Part shown: one piece after another, positions 1 through 11,440 of the stretch
Layout of the letters: each line of letters opens with the position of its first letter
How positions within the stretch are numbered: the first letter of the stretch is position 1
From: Petaurus breviceps papuanus
Taxonomy: Eukaryota; Chordata; Mammalia; Diprotodontia; Petauridae
Reading direction: 5' to 3'
DNA: 64,000 bases
Assembly: GCA_028583685.1 (NCBI GenBank)
Contig: JAMXIF010000031.1
Location: forward strand, 3,849,610 to 3,913,609
Made by a program: the position numbers and the translations under genes
The notes under the pieces: generated by a model
Seen by the model: the letters and a program-made list of their open reading frames with translations, nothing else
What the model was told of the DNA's origin: nothing
Databases searched by the model: none

Positions 1-201
1 GACCCCTTGGACCTTGTTTGTGGGTCTACGTTGATTTCTATGTTTATGATTTATGCTGACCTTATTTGTGGTTCTATGTTGATTTCTTTGTTGATGATTT
101 GTGCTGACCTCTTAGACCTTGTTTGTGGGTCTGTGTTGATTTCTATGTTGATGATTTGCGTTGAGTTCTCAGACCTTGTTGATGGGTCTGAGTTGATTTT
201 A
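1..201. repeat. Degenerate minisatellite, 48/57-bp units
   Basis: Four head-to-tail copies of a unit with core 'gaccttgtttgtgggtct' followed by 'gttgatttctatgttgatga'. Units start near 1, 58, 106 and 163. Units one and three are 57 bp and carry an extra 9-bp 'gacc(c/t)ctt(g/a)' prefix. Unit two lacks it and is 48 bp. The last unit is incomplete. The array is cut by the window edge, so its full length is unknown. A 93-codon open frame across it only reflects the repeat period being a multiple of three. Confidence 0.8.
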
Positions 202-582
202 CAGGCAGATAGTGAACTGATGATGGTGCCGGCAATGTGCATGAATATTATTGTGGCTCTGTCAAGCTTTGTGTTCCCAGAAACATGAACTGTGAAGAAC
301 TTGAGGTGCACTGGACATTGTGAACTTCAATATAGAACATGAGCTGGACAAGGAACTGGGAGATGCCTGCCTTTGAATCTAGGTGAGTTGGAACTGGGAC
401 CATGGAAGAAGAACCATGGAAGCTGAGAGCCAGCCTTGAATCAAGCTGAAAGAAGACTTTACTTGGATACTGTGTACTGATGCAGAAGATTATGATTTAC
501 TGTTACCTAGGGGTGGAGAACTTTGACTTTAGTACTCTGTGACTGAAATAAGGATTTTGTGATTCACTAAAGGAATATACCT

Positions 583-850
583 TGTTGAAAACTGTGTGAC
601 CACTTTGGTGAAAACTATGTGGCCATTTTAGTTATAAGTTGTTGAGTTGTGACATGGTGAATGCTGTATTTTGATTTTCTGTGATAAGCTGTAACATTGT
701 GAATGCTGTTATTTGATTTTCTATGAATGTATAGCTTTGATTTGTTATTGAATAGAGAGCTCACCCTACTATGTAATCAGAACCTTGAAAGTTGTTTACA
801 GCAGCAGTCCTCTGGAAAGCTTTTCCTCTGGAAAGCTGGAAAGTGGCTTT
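583..850. repeat. Cluster of small tandem duplications
   Basis: Three separate pairs follow one another. At 583-630 'tgaaaactgtgtgaccac' recurs as 'tgaaaactatgtggccat'. At 651-735 a roughly 42-bp unit containing 'gtgaatgctgt' and 'tttgattttct' occurs twice. At 810-842 'cctctggaaagct' occurs twice. The parent sequence is not recognised, and 201-583 shows nothing else I can identify. Confidence 0.6.
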
Positions 851-1600
851 ACAATCTTACACCTCCACACCAGTTACAAGTATTATTAATGCTATAATCC
901 TTAGGAGGATAAAGGTACAAACAGTCCAGTATATTCACTGTAGCATTTGTTTGCAGTACCAATCAACTAGAAACCAAGTATATTGCCCATCAACTGAAGA
1001 ATGGAATAGTATTTAGCATTAAGAAACGACAAACAAAAAAATTAGGGAAGCAAGTCAAGATCTATATGAACAATGAGAAAATAATATTGTTCCTTTCACT
1101 GTAGGAATAGGTAAGGGAAGACTATGAGTATAAAAAAATTTCATGTATTGTCAGTATAGTTCATGTGCTGTTTGGTCTTACTGAATTGCTTTCTTTGTAA
1201 CATGAGAAGGATCAAAGGAAGGGGATTGGTGGAGATACCTGGAAATATATCAAAACAAAAAGTATCACTAAATATTTTTAAAAATATATCCTGGTTGTTT
1301 CTTCAATTCCTCTCATACATTTTTGATGAGAGTGTGGAAGGATTTAAAGAGAGGAAAAAATAGGGAAATAGACACCACTTTAAAGTTTATCAAGTTTCCT
1401 CCTAATTCTATACTCTCAGGTTAGACCACTAATATCTCTAATATCTCCAATGAATCTGCCAATTTTAAATTCCTACAACCCAAGTGTGATGGCACCACGG
1501 CCGAACTCAAGAAATTCACAACCTGGTAACACCCTACCTCCTGCTTGGTTGTATAGTACTTTTCCTCATGGGCTTTTTATTTCTAAGTAAATGTCCATTC
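851..1600. other. AT-rich stretch with no recognised feature
   Basis: No repeat family or convincing exon was recognised. Short open frames here lack similarity to anything I know. Confidence 0.5.
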
Positions 1601-1611
1601 CTGTCTTCAAA

Positions 1612-1681
1612 CACAAAACGTTACATATCCTACCTCAATGTCTTTAAAAACGTTACATACCCTACCTTAATGTCTTTATAG
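1612..1681. repeat. 34-bp tandem duplication
   Basis: 'aaacgttacatatcctacct' is followed about 34 bp later by 'aaacgttacataccctacct', each continuing as 'aatgtcttta'. It lies at the left edge of an L2-like segment. Confidence 0.7.
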
Positions 1682-1978
1682 GTTTCCCTCCTTACCCGGA
1701 ATGCTTTCCCTCCTCAGCTCAGATTCTTTAAAACTGGTTCAGCTCAGGTGCCACCATCTTTAAGAGCTATTTTCTAATTCCCAAAGTTGTCAATGCACTC
1801 AAAGCATTTTTTACTTTGTATGCATCCTATATGTTCTTATCAATCTGAACTATATATCTTTGTGTATTATATTTTGCATGTATCTTGTCTGTGAACATGC
1901 TATGTATACACCACTAGAAAAATTTTAATGTCAAAGCAAGGACTGTCATTTTTCTCTTAGTGGCAGGTTCTAATAATT
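1682..1978 (+). mobile_element. L2 LINE 3' end, sense
   Basis: The order of motifs matches the L2 3' region. 'ggttcagctcaggtgccacc' is followed by a stretch resembling 'tttactttgtat', and then 'caaggactgtca' near the end. Strongly diverged, so an ancient copy. The type-B SINE at 1,992 inserted just downstream. Confidence 0.55.
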
Positions 1979-1991
1979 AAAAAGTATGTAA

Positions 1992-2146
1992 ATTTTTTTT
2001 TAAGCAATTGGGGTTAAGTAACTTGCTCAAGGTTACATGGCCAATTATTTCTAGGTGTGGTGCTAAGTATCTGAGCCCAGAATAGATCCCAGGTCATCCT
2101 GACACTGGGGCCAGTACTCTTACTCACTGCACCACCTAGCCGCCCC
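1992..2146 (-). mobile_element. tRNA-derived SINE, type B (right-monomer type)
   Basis: Antisense copy. It starts with a poly-T (the A-tail) and 'aagcaattggggttaagtaac' and ends with 'caccacctagccgcccc'. The 12-bp TSD 'aaaagtatgtaa' flanks it at 1,980-1,991 and 2,147-2,158. The motif read as 'cacacctagaaataa' on the minus strand marks the monomer type that forms the right half of the dimeric SINEs at 29,709 and 60,676. Confidence 0.9.
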
Positions 2147-2216
2147 AAAAGTATGTAATTCTTAAATGTTCATTGAGGCTTACTGCTATAGTTTTGCTAA
2201 CTCCAGGGCTTCCTAA

Positions 2217-2500
2217 ACAAAACTGTTAGAAAAATCTCTTCTTCTCTACCCATTTCAAATGTATTACTCCTATATTCAAAAATTTACAGTGGAATCCCAC
2301 TGTCTTTTACAACCTCTCCAACTTGACCAGCCCTTGGCTTTCTTCCAACCTTATCCATTTTCCCATGAGACCTTCATTCTATCCAAACCAATCTAATGGA
2401 AACTTCTTACAATTACAATTAGCTAGTACATCTCTTCATGTCTTTGTTCAACTTCTTCCCTGGCTTACTATTTCTTTTAAAACACGGGTAAAAATATTGC
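2217..2500 (+). mobile_element. L2 LINE fragment, sense
   Basis: The text resembles L2 upstream of its 3' end: 'attactcctatattcaaaaa', 'agtggaatcccactg' and 'caacctctccaacttgacc' stand where L2 has its Cys/Leu-rich ORF2 end. The order relative to the L2 piece at 1,682 shows this is a second copy, not a continuation. Confidence 0.5.
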
Positions 2501-3290
2501 CCAGAAAGTAAATCTGAAGTAACTTTAACATGATGATTTCCCTTTTATGAGCGCAAACTTAGGAATTTAAGTATATTGTATTGAACTTATTGATAGATGT
2601 TTTGATAACATCCAGAGTTCAACTTTTTTTTTTCCAGTAAATTTCACTACCTACTAAAATTCATCTTCTCCTTCCCTCCATCCAAAAAGGATCTCTCAGT
2701 TACATGAATAAATGAGTAAACACATTACATTCAAGTGACACAGAACACATAGCCCAGAACTGAAAATGTCTCATTGTCTAGCTTTAGTCCATTATGTTTC
2801 GCTACTTAAATTTTATGTAGTCACTGATCAGAGTTCTGAAGTCATTCAAATTTATTTTCCTTTACATCATTGTTCTCAATTGCACACATTGCTGAGATAT
2901 ACACATATGCATATATATGTGTGAATAAAAATATATAAAGTGATACAAAATGAAGATTCACAATTTCATACAGAATCCTCAATCTATGTTCTACTGTGCA
3001 CACTGCTAAATTTTTAGTGTTTAAGAGCAGATTATAGTCTATGTCTCCTCAGAACACACCCTTCTAAAAACTTTGACGATTGTGTGCTTTTTTATCCCAT
3101 GTTTTATTCTTTCCTTTTATCTTTAAATACATTCCTGATAATTCTTGGGGTTTTTTTTACCAAACTTTCTATAAATTAATTTTTAATTCTCTGTATTATT
3201 CAGTGAATGGTGATAATTTTCCTTCATCATTCTCTAAAGTAAGATTTTTCAATTAACTTCATATTGCATCCTAGTCTTTCCCTTGGATGC
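2501..3290. other. Unique AT-rich sequence
   Basis: No family recognised. It contains a small imperfect AT palindrome near 2,900 ('acacatatgcatatatatgt'). Confidence 0.5.
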
Positions 3291-3299
3291 AATCCTTAT

Positions 3300-3430
3300 C
3301 TTCTTCCCAAGTCATTAAATACATACTAAGTGCCTATATCGTGCCCAGCACTAAGCATAACTCAAAAGAAAAAAACAACAACTATAATTCTTCTTTCCTG
3401 AGGAGTTTGCAATCCAATGAGATAAGACTA
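3300..3430 (-). mobile_element. L2 LINE 3' end, antisense
   Basis: 'actaagtgcctatatcgtgcccagcac' (in parts) and, further on, 'gaggagtttgcaatccaatg' are the reverse of the L2 3' end ('…cattgtaagctccttgaggg…ggcacatagtaggcgcttaata'). Diverged and short. Confidence 0.55.
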
Positions 3431-3940
3431 TATATAAGGAGGGGGCTGAGAAGAGAGGCAGAGGGTCATACAGAGGAAATCAAGGAGAACTGGGAATGAG
3501 AAAGGAAGAATTAAGATGGAAATTTCTGAGCTCTCTATAAAAAGTGGTTTGAAAGGGAAAGCTTACTGTTCTGTCCTCTGATCAGAGGGGAGAGGCAACT
3601 GAATTGTACAGAGGAGGTTTGAGGATCAAAGCTGAATTGATCTCCATGATCATCAACTTCCAGGTGATGAGCTTATACTATGGTAGGCATATCATTCAAG
3701 CAGAAAAGCTGGTGATAAATGAAATGCAAAACTGAAGGTCAAGGTATGTTTGGTACCTAGGGTACTTAGACTCCTTTTCTCTCCTTGCAGAAAATCTTTA
3801 TATTTAAGTATAACTGATATTGAAGTTCTTATGTTTCTGACTTTCCCCCCCAACTATATCTCTTGTAAAATTACATTATCAATTGGCTGTGAAAATAGGT
3901 CATACTGAGATTGCTTTAATAGCATATCAGAGAGATACAT
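3431..3940. other. No recognised feature
   Basis: Purine-rich segment around 3,430-3,520, otherwise unremarkable. Confidence 0.45.
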
Positions 3941-3949
3941 AAGAGTTAG

Positions 3950-4006
3950 AGATAAATCACACAGATGCCTAACATATAGTAATTGCTTCAATAAGTTTGA
4001 CTAATT
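3950..4006 (+). mobile_element. L2 3' tail, sense
   Basis: 'gatgcctaacatatagtaattgcttcaataa' (read in parts) matches the L2 terminal motif 'gcctggcacatagtaagtgcttaataaa'. Only the last 50-60 bases are recognisable. Confidence 0.5.
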
Positions 4007-4039
4007 TTATATCATCTATCTTCGGGATATATTTTCTTC

Positions 4040-4200
4040 TTTTTTTTTTTTTTTGGAGGAGGGAAGGCAGGACAATTGTGATTAAGTGACTTGCCCGAGA
4101 TCACACAGCTAGGAAGTATTAAGAGTCTGAGGCCAGATTTGAATTAGGTACTCCTCACTCCAGGGCTGGAGCTCAATTCACTGTGTCACCTAGCCTCCCC
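4040..4200 (-). mobile_element. tRNA-derived SINE, type A
   Basis: Antisense copy with poly-T at 4,040-4,054, then 'aagtgacttgcccgagatca', and a head reading 'ctgtgtcacctagcctcccc'. Typical 160-bp length. The target-site duplication is unclear. Confidence 0.85.
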
Positions 4201-4309
4201 TAGACTACATTTTCATTTTTAATGAAAGTTCAACTACATACAGTCAAGTGATTCAGGACTGACTACAAAGTCACCTACGAGTTTCTGCTTCTTAAAAACA
4301 GGAGATGTT

Positions 4310-4400
4310 TTTGCACATTTATTTGTATCCTCAGTGTTTAAGTGGGCCTGACATATAGTAAGTGCTTAATAAATGTTTACTGACTGCTTGTTACTGACTA
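4310..4400 (+). mobile_element. L2 3' end, sense
   Basis: 'tttgtatcctcagtgtttaa' followed by 'catatagtaagtgcttaataaatgt' (in parts) is the canonical L2 terminus. Confidence 0.6.
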
Positions 4401-4689
4401 ATTTTTTGTGGTATTATTATTATTGGATATATTGGATGAAGATATGTAAAATTAAGTTTAAGTTTTCAACGTAATGGAAAAACACTGCTTTTGCAGAACA
4501 CAGTAAGAAAATTAGACCTTTTTTAAAATTTCATAAAAACAAAATTCATAAAATGCTTCCCCTTTAGTTCTTGGACTCAGACAGGATAAAACCAAGTTTT
4601 CAAGACATTTATCTTTTTGGAAAACCAAAAATCAAAGGCAGGGATTATCCTCATTTTGTCTTACAATTGTCAATGTCCTCAAACATAGT

Positions 4690-4960
4690 TTTTTTTTTTT
4701 AATCATTGTTCATTCATTTTCAATTGTGTCAGACCCTTCATAACCCCATTTGGGGTTTTCTTGCCAAAGATACTGGAGTGGTTTGACATTTCCTTCTCCA
4801 GATCATTTTATAGATGAGGAAATGGAGGCAAATAGAGTTAAGTAATTTGTCCAAGTTCACACACCTGGGAACTTACCTTGAGGACAAATTTGAACTCAGG
4901 AAGGGGAATCTTCCTGACTCCAGGCCCAGCACTCTGTCCACTGAGCCATATAGCTGCCCT
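4690..4960 (-). mobile_element. Mar1-type CORE-SINE, antisense
   Basis: Contains 'cataaccccatttggggttt', 'gccaaagatactggagtggt', the CORE block 'tagatgaggaaatggaggca', and a head ending 'actgagccatatagctgccc'. This is the roughly 270-bp marsupial CORE-SINE whose tail differs from the type A/B SINEs. The A-tail is at 4,690-4,700. Confidence 0.75.
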
Positions 4961-5335
4961 AAAGCTTGTTAAGGAGACCCTGTAAACATATTCCTTGACA
5001 GAGAGGCGACAACGTATATGGTCTGCATACTGTCACATTTTGTTGATTAGTCAAACTGGTGACAGGCAGAAAGGAAGTATATCAGCAAAAGAAACAAAAT
5101 GAATTTTTTAATTAAAAAAATGTGTCGAATTGAAGACTAAAGATTCAGTCACTGTCAAAATACCAAAAAGCCAAAATACCATGTCAGAACTCCAATACCA
5201 AAGTGATAACCTTTTTTTTTTAAAGGTAATTATTATAATAGTATGAAGGACAAATGTTTACATCACTATGACCCTTTCAGAAATCAACAAACCTAAAAGA
5301 TAAACAGGATATTAAGATCCTTAATAAAATTTGAG

Positions 5336-5496
5336 GGGTGGCCAGGCAGCACATTGAGTAAGAGCACCGGCCCCAGAGTTGGGATGACCTGGGATCAAAT
5401 CCGGGCTCTGATACTTAGCACCACACCCAGAAATAACTAGCCGTGTAACTGTGAGCAAGTTACTTAACCCCAATTGCTTTAAAAAATAATAAAAAA
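5336..5496 (+). mobile_element. tRNA-derived SINE, type B (right-monomer type)
   Basis: Head 'ggtggccaggcagcac', B-box-like 'gatcaaatccgggctc', 'accacacccagaaataacta', tail 'cccaattgctttaaaaaa'. The perfect 13-bp TSD 'aataaaatttgag' lies at 5,323-5,335 and 5,497-5,509. Confidence 0.9.
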
Positions 5497-5570
5497 AATA
5501 AAATTTGAGAAAAACTTTATGAGAAAAATCTCTAGTCACTACTGAATGTGAATAGAAAAGAATATACACA

Positions 5571-6022
5571 GGGTCAAAGTAGGAAATTGAACAAGTGGGG
5601 GGCAGAAAAGGATGGAGGGAAATAGTCTTTCACAATATATCTACTATGGAAACGTTTTGCGTAACTACACACATACAACCTATATCAAATTGCTTGTCTT
5701 CCCATTGAGGGTAGGTGAGGAGGGAAGAAGGGAAAGAATCTGGAAATCAAAGTTTTAAAAACAAATGTTAAAAAAAAATTTTTTTTACATGCAACCGGGA
5801 AATAGGATACACAGGCACTGGGGTATAGAAATCCATCTCACCCTACTAGAAAGCCAGGGGAAGGGTAAGAGGAAGATATGAGAGAACAGATTAGGGGAAG
5901 GGATATTCAGTAGGCCTGCTATCTTGGGTTGGAGGGTAAGGGAAAGATGAGGAAAAAATGTGTAACACAAAATCTTGTGGAAATGAATGTTGAAAACTAA
6001 AAATAAATAAAAGATTTAAAAA
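5571..6022 (+). mobile_element. HAL1 (half-L1) 3' fragment
   Basis: A 5'-truncated copy of the same 3' region seen at 42,905 and 47,340: 'aatatatctactatggaaac', 'aggcactggggtatagaaat', then 'aaatcttgtggaaatgaatg' and an A-rich tail. The perfect 17-bp TSD 'agaaaagaatatacaca' lies at 5,554-5,570 and 6,023-6,039, so it is one L1-style insertion. No ORF1 sequence is present. Confidence 0.85.
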
Positions 6023-6479
6023 AGAAAAGAATATACACACACTCAGTCATACATGGCACTTCTTATAAATACAAGCCACGAGTTCTAAAAGCCTCTAACA
6101 CCAATGCAGAACAGGAAAAATACTTAATTTGTTCTTTACTGAACACAAGACAATAGAAAATATATTGAGCAATGGTCATTCAAGTAGTATGTTTATTTGT
6201 ACTTAATAAGTGTGTTTGATGTATTAAATGGAAATTTAATAGTTTAAGTCTAAACAGCTGGTGTGTCAAAGAACAAATCCTAGATAAACAGATAATTACA
6301 ATAGAATAAAATAAGATAGTACTCCAAAACTTTTGAGAAAGAAATAAGGCTGTCCATGGGGAAAATATTTTACCACTTTTATCAATGCAGGAGAGAAAAA
6401 AATGATCAATTGTTCATTCAACTTAAAAAAAAATTCAGAACACTCAAATGTAAAATTGGTATTATGAAAGAGAACAAAA

Positions 6480-7760
6480 ATAAAAACACTGAATTAACAA
6501 AACTATGAGCAATTTTTAAAAGAATGAATTAAACACTGAAACCTCACTTGATCAATTGAAGAGTAAAACAAAATGGCCAATTTAAAAAATGAAAAGAAGG
6601 ATTCATAACAAAAGAGAAAATAAAACAAATTGTTAGGAACTATTATTCTCCATCATATGCCAACAAAACCTAGTAGTAACTTAGATTATTCGCAAAAATA
6701 TGAAAAGAACAAGAAAGCGGGGCAGCTAGGTGGTGCAGTGAATAGAGCACTGGCCCTGGAGTCAGGAGTACCTGAGTTCAAATCCGGCCTCAGACACTTA
6801 ACACAAAAACTAGCTGTGTGACCTTGGGCAAGTCACTTAACCCCAATTGCCCTCCCAAAAAAGCAAAAAAAAAAAAAAAAAAAGCTTCAATAATCCCATC
6901 TCAGAAAAAAAAAATGGAAGATATATATTCCACATAAAGCAGTAACTCTATAATGAAAAAGAGTCAGCTATAACATGTATTAACAAGTGACTGGTATCTA
7001 ACAGTCAAATCACAATTCCCGAATTACATGAACTGTTCAAAACTTTCCCCTAACACCACCAAAAAAAAGTTTGGAAAATCTTACCAAATTTTTTTTCCAA
7101 CTGAAGGCAAACAAATATAACAGTAGATATGAGTTTGCTAAACAAAGTCTAGAGTTTAAACCCTGCCTCAGATATTTAGCTGAATCTGAGCCTAGGTAGC
7201 GCTCTCTCAAGCCATAATGAAGATGATATTAGCAGAACTAAAATTAGACTTAATTGTAAAATGATTAATTTGGCTGAGCCAAAATAATAAAAAAAAAATG
7301 AAATTACCTAAATTTAAATTCAGACCCACTGCAAACTAACAGTCATTTTATAAAAATAGTAATGGCAACAAAATGTACATGGAGGAAAAAATGGCCATGC
7401 ATCTCAAGAGAAGTAGGAAAAAAGAGGCTTAGTAGTACCAGATCTCAAACTATAACATAAAACAATAATTAGCAAGATTATTTGGTAATAGTTAAACAGA
7501 AAGGCTGTTCAATACAACATATTAAGTAAATAAGATACACAGGAAACACTCTCAGTGTTTGAAAAACTTAACCCATATACTTAAATAAGGAGCCTCCTAC
7601 TCAACAAAAACTGCTAGAGAAAATGGAAATCTGCCAAAAAATTAAGAGAGTAACATCTAATGAGATACTACAATAAGCTGCAAATGGGTAATAACCAGTT
7701 AAATATCACATCATCAACAAATTAGAAAAGCAGGGAAACAAATACCTTTTATACCTTAAG
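6480..7760 (+). mobile_element. Old L1 fragment (ORF2), interrupted by a SINE
   Basis: 'aataatcccatctcagaaaa' at about 6,888 matches the L1 ORF2 stretch encoding '[10 protein letters not shown]' at 36,230. Further on, 'caacaaaaactgctagagaa' and 'tggaaatctgcc' match ORF2 'DKNCWENWN'. Many changes and internal gaps, with no usable frame. The type A SINE at 6,718 sits in it. Confidence 0.6.
6718..6882 (+). mobile_element. tRNA-derived SINE, type A
   Basis: Near-consensus copy: 'ggggcagctaggtggtgcag', 'gagttcaaatccggcctcag' (pol III B-box), 'cacttaaccccaattgccct', A-tail of about 20. It sits inside the L1 ORF2 fragment. Confidence 0.9.
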
Positions 7761-8440
7761 GGAAGATTGACCAGGAGTCCTTCACTTTTTGCAATGAGGC
7801 TTCTATCCTCACTCAATTAAAAATGTTAGTCTAAAATAACTGATCAAATCTTAATTGCTAAATCTAATGCACTTTTCTCACACCCTTTGTCTTCTTAACC
7901 TCATTGCAATATCTCAACATTATGGATGATGACCTTCCCCATAATCTCTCCTTAGTCTCTCCTAATTCTTTTCCTGTCTTACTATTCCTTAGCTTGCTTT
8001 ACTGGTTCATCATTCACATCATTCCTCCTTCCCCCACACGCCCAACAATAGTAGGTATACATATATCAAGGCTCTATTCTGGACCACATTTTGCTGAAAG
8101 AGAATAAATTAAGCCATGGGAACAGATAAAGACACCAAGACAGTATAGAAAAAAATGACAAATATCCAACCCAACCCTCTACTGAGTTCTAGACCTACGC
8201 ATCACCTGCGGACATCTGCAAGTTGCTGTTACATGCATCTTTAACACCACGCATACAAATTTAACTCTTATCTTTCTCCCTGAAGGATCCCTTTTACATA
8301 ACTTACCCATTTCTATTGAGGGCACCAATATTTTTTCCATCTCCCAGGTTCATATCCCCCATATTATTCAGCACAATTCATACTGACTAATCCCAAACAT
8401 CTAGTCAACTGAATAATCTTGTCATTTCAACCCCTCCCCA
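7761..8440. other. No recognised feature
   Basis: Pyrimidine-rich mixed sequence. A 67-codon frame at 7,904 has no recognisable similarity. Confidence 0.4.
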
Positions 8441-8832
8441 ATATCACTTGAATCCAACCTCTTTTTCTGTTCATACAACTAGTATCTTAGTTCAGGCCAT
8501 CACTTTTACACTTGGAATATTGTAAGAACCTCCTAAATATTTTCTCTGTATTGTCTTTTTCATTCCAAATCAACCTCTACACAGATGCTTAAGTGATTTT
8601 CATAACCATGTTACCCTGTCAGTTCCATACTCAAACTCTTAATTCCTCCCTATAGCTTCAAGGATCAAATGTAAACTCCTGCAATAGGCCTTTAAAATCC
8701 TTCACAGCTTGGCATCAAGATTTAGTTTTCATACACATTATTCCACTCCATACATAATACAGTCAACCTTGTCAAACTGGCCTACTCTCTGTACCTCTCT
8801 ACCCCTGTGCCTTTGCACTGGCTATGTGCCTC
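8441..8832 (+). mobile_element. L2 LINE, left part, sense
   Basis: Matches the L2 ORF2 end and 3' region: 'cagttccatactcaaactct', 'agcttcaaggatcaaatgta', 'cctttaaaatccttcacagc', then 'cctgtgcctttgcactggct'. The same element resumes at 11,199 after an antisense L2. Confidence 0.7.
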
Positions 8833-11198
8833 AATATTTATTAAGCAGCTACCATGAGGCAGAAACTATGCTAGGTGCTAGGGATTCAAACAGAGGCAAA
8901 AAGACAGTCCCTTACACCTCAAGGAGCTTAAAATCTAATGGGTGAGACAACATGCAAACAAATGTACACAAAGCAAATTATATTCACGATAAATAGGAGA
9001 TAATTAACAGAGAGAAAGTACTAGAATTAAGAGGCTTTCTGTAAGATGTGAGACTTAAAGATAGGACCTGAAGGAAGTTAGGAAGATCAACATTCCAGGC
9101 AGAGGAGGGAGAGTATTCTAGGTATAACGGACAGCCAAAGAGAACTCCAGGAGGAGAAAGATGGGAGTACCATGTTCATAAAACAGCAAGGAATCGAGTG
9201 TGACTGACTAGATCAAAGGGTACGTGCTGAAGGTAAGGGGTAAGAAGACTAAAAAGGTAAATGGGAGCTAGGTTATAAAGGGTTTTGAATGCCAGAGCAT
9301 TTTTTGTTTTATCTGAGACAACAGGAAGTCACTGGAGTAAACTGGGTATGGTGGGAGAGGGGGGATTATATGGTATGGTTGGACCTGCACTTTAAGGGAA
9401 ATCATTTTAATGACCAAATAAAGGATGGCCGGAAGGAGAGACTTAAGGTAGGAAGATTCACCAGGAAGTTTTTGCAAGAATCCAGGTATAAAGTGATGAC
9501 TGCCTGCATTACAATGGAGGCAGCATCAGAGAAGAAAATGGGACATATTTTTGAGAGATGTTGCAAAGGTAAAATTGACAGGTCTTGGCAACAGAATGGA
9601 TATGAGGGGGAAGAAAAAATGAAGAATCTGGATGATTCCTAGGTTGCTAACCAGGACAGAGAAGATGGTGTTACAGTGACATGGAAGGTAGTAGGGGAGA
9701 GAGTTTAGGATGAAAAGATTAGTTCCTTTTGGGAACTGTCGAATTTAAGATGTTTACTGGATATCTAGTTCAAGATGTATGAAAGACAGTTGAAGGTGTT
9801 ACATTGGAAGTCAACAGAGTTTGGGGCAGGAGAGACAGATATGAAAAAGTCATCAGCATAGGAATAGCAATTAAATCCATGGGAGCTGATGAGATCACCA
9901 AGTGAAGTGGCAAAGAAGGAGAAAAGAAGAGGGCCCAGGACAAAATCCTGAGGGACTTGGGGGAGGCTAGGTGGCACAGTGAATAGAGCACCGGACCTGG
10001 AGTCAGGAGGACCTGAGTTCAAATTTGGCCTCAGACACTAAATCAAAATTAGCCGCGTGACCTTGGGTAAGTCACTTAATCCCAAATGCCCTGCCTTCCC
10101 CCTGCAAAACGCAAAAAAAAAAAAAAAGAAAAAGAAAAAAAAACTCTGAGGGACACTTAAGATGTGATCTGGAAGAGAATCCAGCACAGGAAACTGAGAA
10201 GGAGCAGTTAGGTGGGAGGAAAACCAGGAGTGGATAGTATCACAAAAACCTAGAGAGAAAAGAATGTCAAGGAGGAGAGAGTGATCAACAAGTTCAAAGG
10301 CTGCAGAGATGTCAAGGAGAATGGGAATGAAGAAAAGACCATAGAATTCAGCAAATAAGAAATCATTAGTAACTTTGGGGAGAGCAGTTTTGGTGGAAAT
10401 ATAAGGTCAGGGTACAGATTATAAGAGGTTAAGAAAGGAGTGAAAGGAGAAAAATCAGAGGCATCTATTCTAGATAGCCTTTGAGACATTTAGCTACAAA
10501 GGGCAGAAGAGATATAGGATAACAGTATGGAAGGAAGAATCAAGAGAGGGTTTTTTCAGGAGGGGAAAGAGGACATAGTCAAGTTTGTAAGCAGAAGGAA
10601 ATAAACCAGTAGACAAGGGTGAAAATAAATCAAAGAAGAGAGATGTCAGAGGGCACAATCTGGTGGAAGACAAAGAATGGAGAAATGGAACCACCTGAAG
10701 AAGTTACAATAGTTAGCCATTGTAAGGCATAAAGCTACTTCATCATAGGAGACAGGAGGGAAGGAGAAATGGCAGAGGGCATCTGAATGATATATGGAAA
10801 AAAGAGAGCTCCTGGCAAACAGCCTCAATTTTTTCTATATAGAAGGCAAAGTTGTAAGCTAAGAATGTGGTGATAGAAGGAGCTATGCATGGAAGATTTG
10901 AGGAGGGATGAAATAAAGTAAGACCATCTAGCAGCTGTGTAGGTCCATTTGAGTTTATACATCATAAATCTGTAATGGACTTAGTAATAGTTGCATGATT
11001 TTCTCCACCTTGGTTCAGCAAAGTGTACAAATCAAATTGGTTGACAATGGGGTCAGAATGAGAAGAAGAGGTAAGTGGCTGACACAGGGGAAAGGGCCAT
11101 GGGATTTGAGATATGGTATGCACAAAGAGTAGAGTTTTCTATGGCAATGCAAAGGGAGAGGTGAAAAGCCAATTGACTATGGTCAGATAAGGGGATTT
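8833..11198 (-). mobile_element. L2-clade LINE, antisense, with RT remnant
   Basis: On the minus strand the order is RT, then 3' UTR. Around 10,330-10,250 the frame reads '…FSLTSLQPLNLLITL', standing where L2/CR1 RT has 'LDLSAAFDTVDHxLLL'. At about 9,960-9,930 it reads 'VPQDFVLGPLLF', and at 9,843-9,860 'YADDFF', the RT catalytic box. The 3' end at 8,833-8,960 is the reverse of 'cctcaaggagcttaaaatct' and 'gctaggtgctagggattc'. Decayed, with many stops. A type A SINE lies inside it. It interrupts the sense L2 at 8,441 and 11,199. Confidence 0.7.
9957..10145 (+). mobile_element. tRNA-derived SINE, type A
   Basis: 'gaggctaggtggcacagtga', 'gagttcaaatttggcctcag', tail 'cctgcaaaacgc' plus an A-rich end. 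TSD 'ctgagggac' at 9,948-9,956 and 10,146-10,154. Inserted in the antisense L2. Confidence 0.9.
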
Positions 11199-11440
11199 AA
11201 TGCACTTCCATCTCTCTTCTCCTTTACAGAATTTCTCTTCCTATAAAACGCAGTTCAAGTACAACCTTTGCATGAAACCTTTCATGATCCCCTCCCTTGA
11301 CAAACTTTGTATTTGAATGGCATATACTTACATAGGTACATGCTCTCTACTCCCACATCTCAACAGGATCATAAGCTGTTTTAAGAGAAGGGACTTTCAC
11401 TTTTGTCTTGGTATCCACAAGCAGAAGTGCATGCCTTTTA
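11199..11440 (+). mobile_element. L2 LINE, right part, sense
   Basis: Continues the L2 at 8,441: 'gcagttcaagtacaaccttt', 'cctttcatgatcccctccct', 'aagagaagggactttcactt', 'gtcttggtatccacaagc'. This is the ordinary L2 order up to the '…tgtatccccagcgcttagca' region. Confidence 0.7.

Noticed and set aside
1-311. Open frames on both strands at the window start
   Set aside because: They arise from a minisatellite whose unit lengths are multiples of three.
740-800. Similarity to 59,545-59,600 ('ctatgtaatc' context) as a pair of long terminal repeats
   Set aside because: Only about 40 bases resemble each other loosely, with no defined ends and no target-site duplication.
6718-6882. tRNA-like A and B boxes in SINEs read as tRNA genes
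   Set aside because: The boxes are internal pol III promoters of tRNA-derived SINEs. There is no cloverleaf, and the copies have A-tails and target-site duplications.
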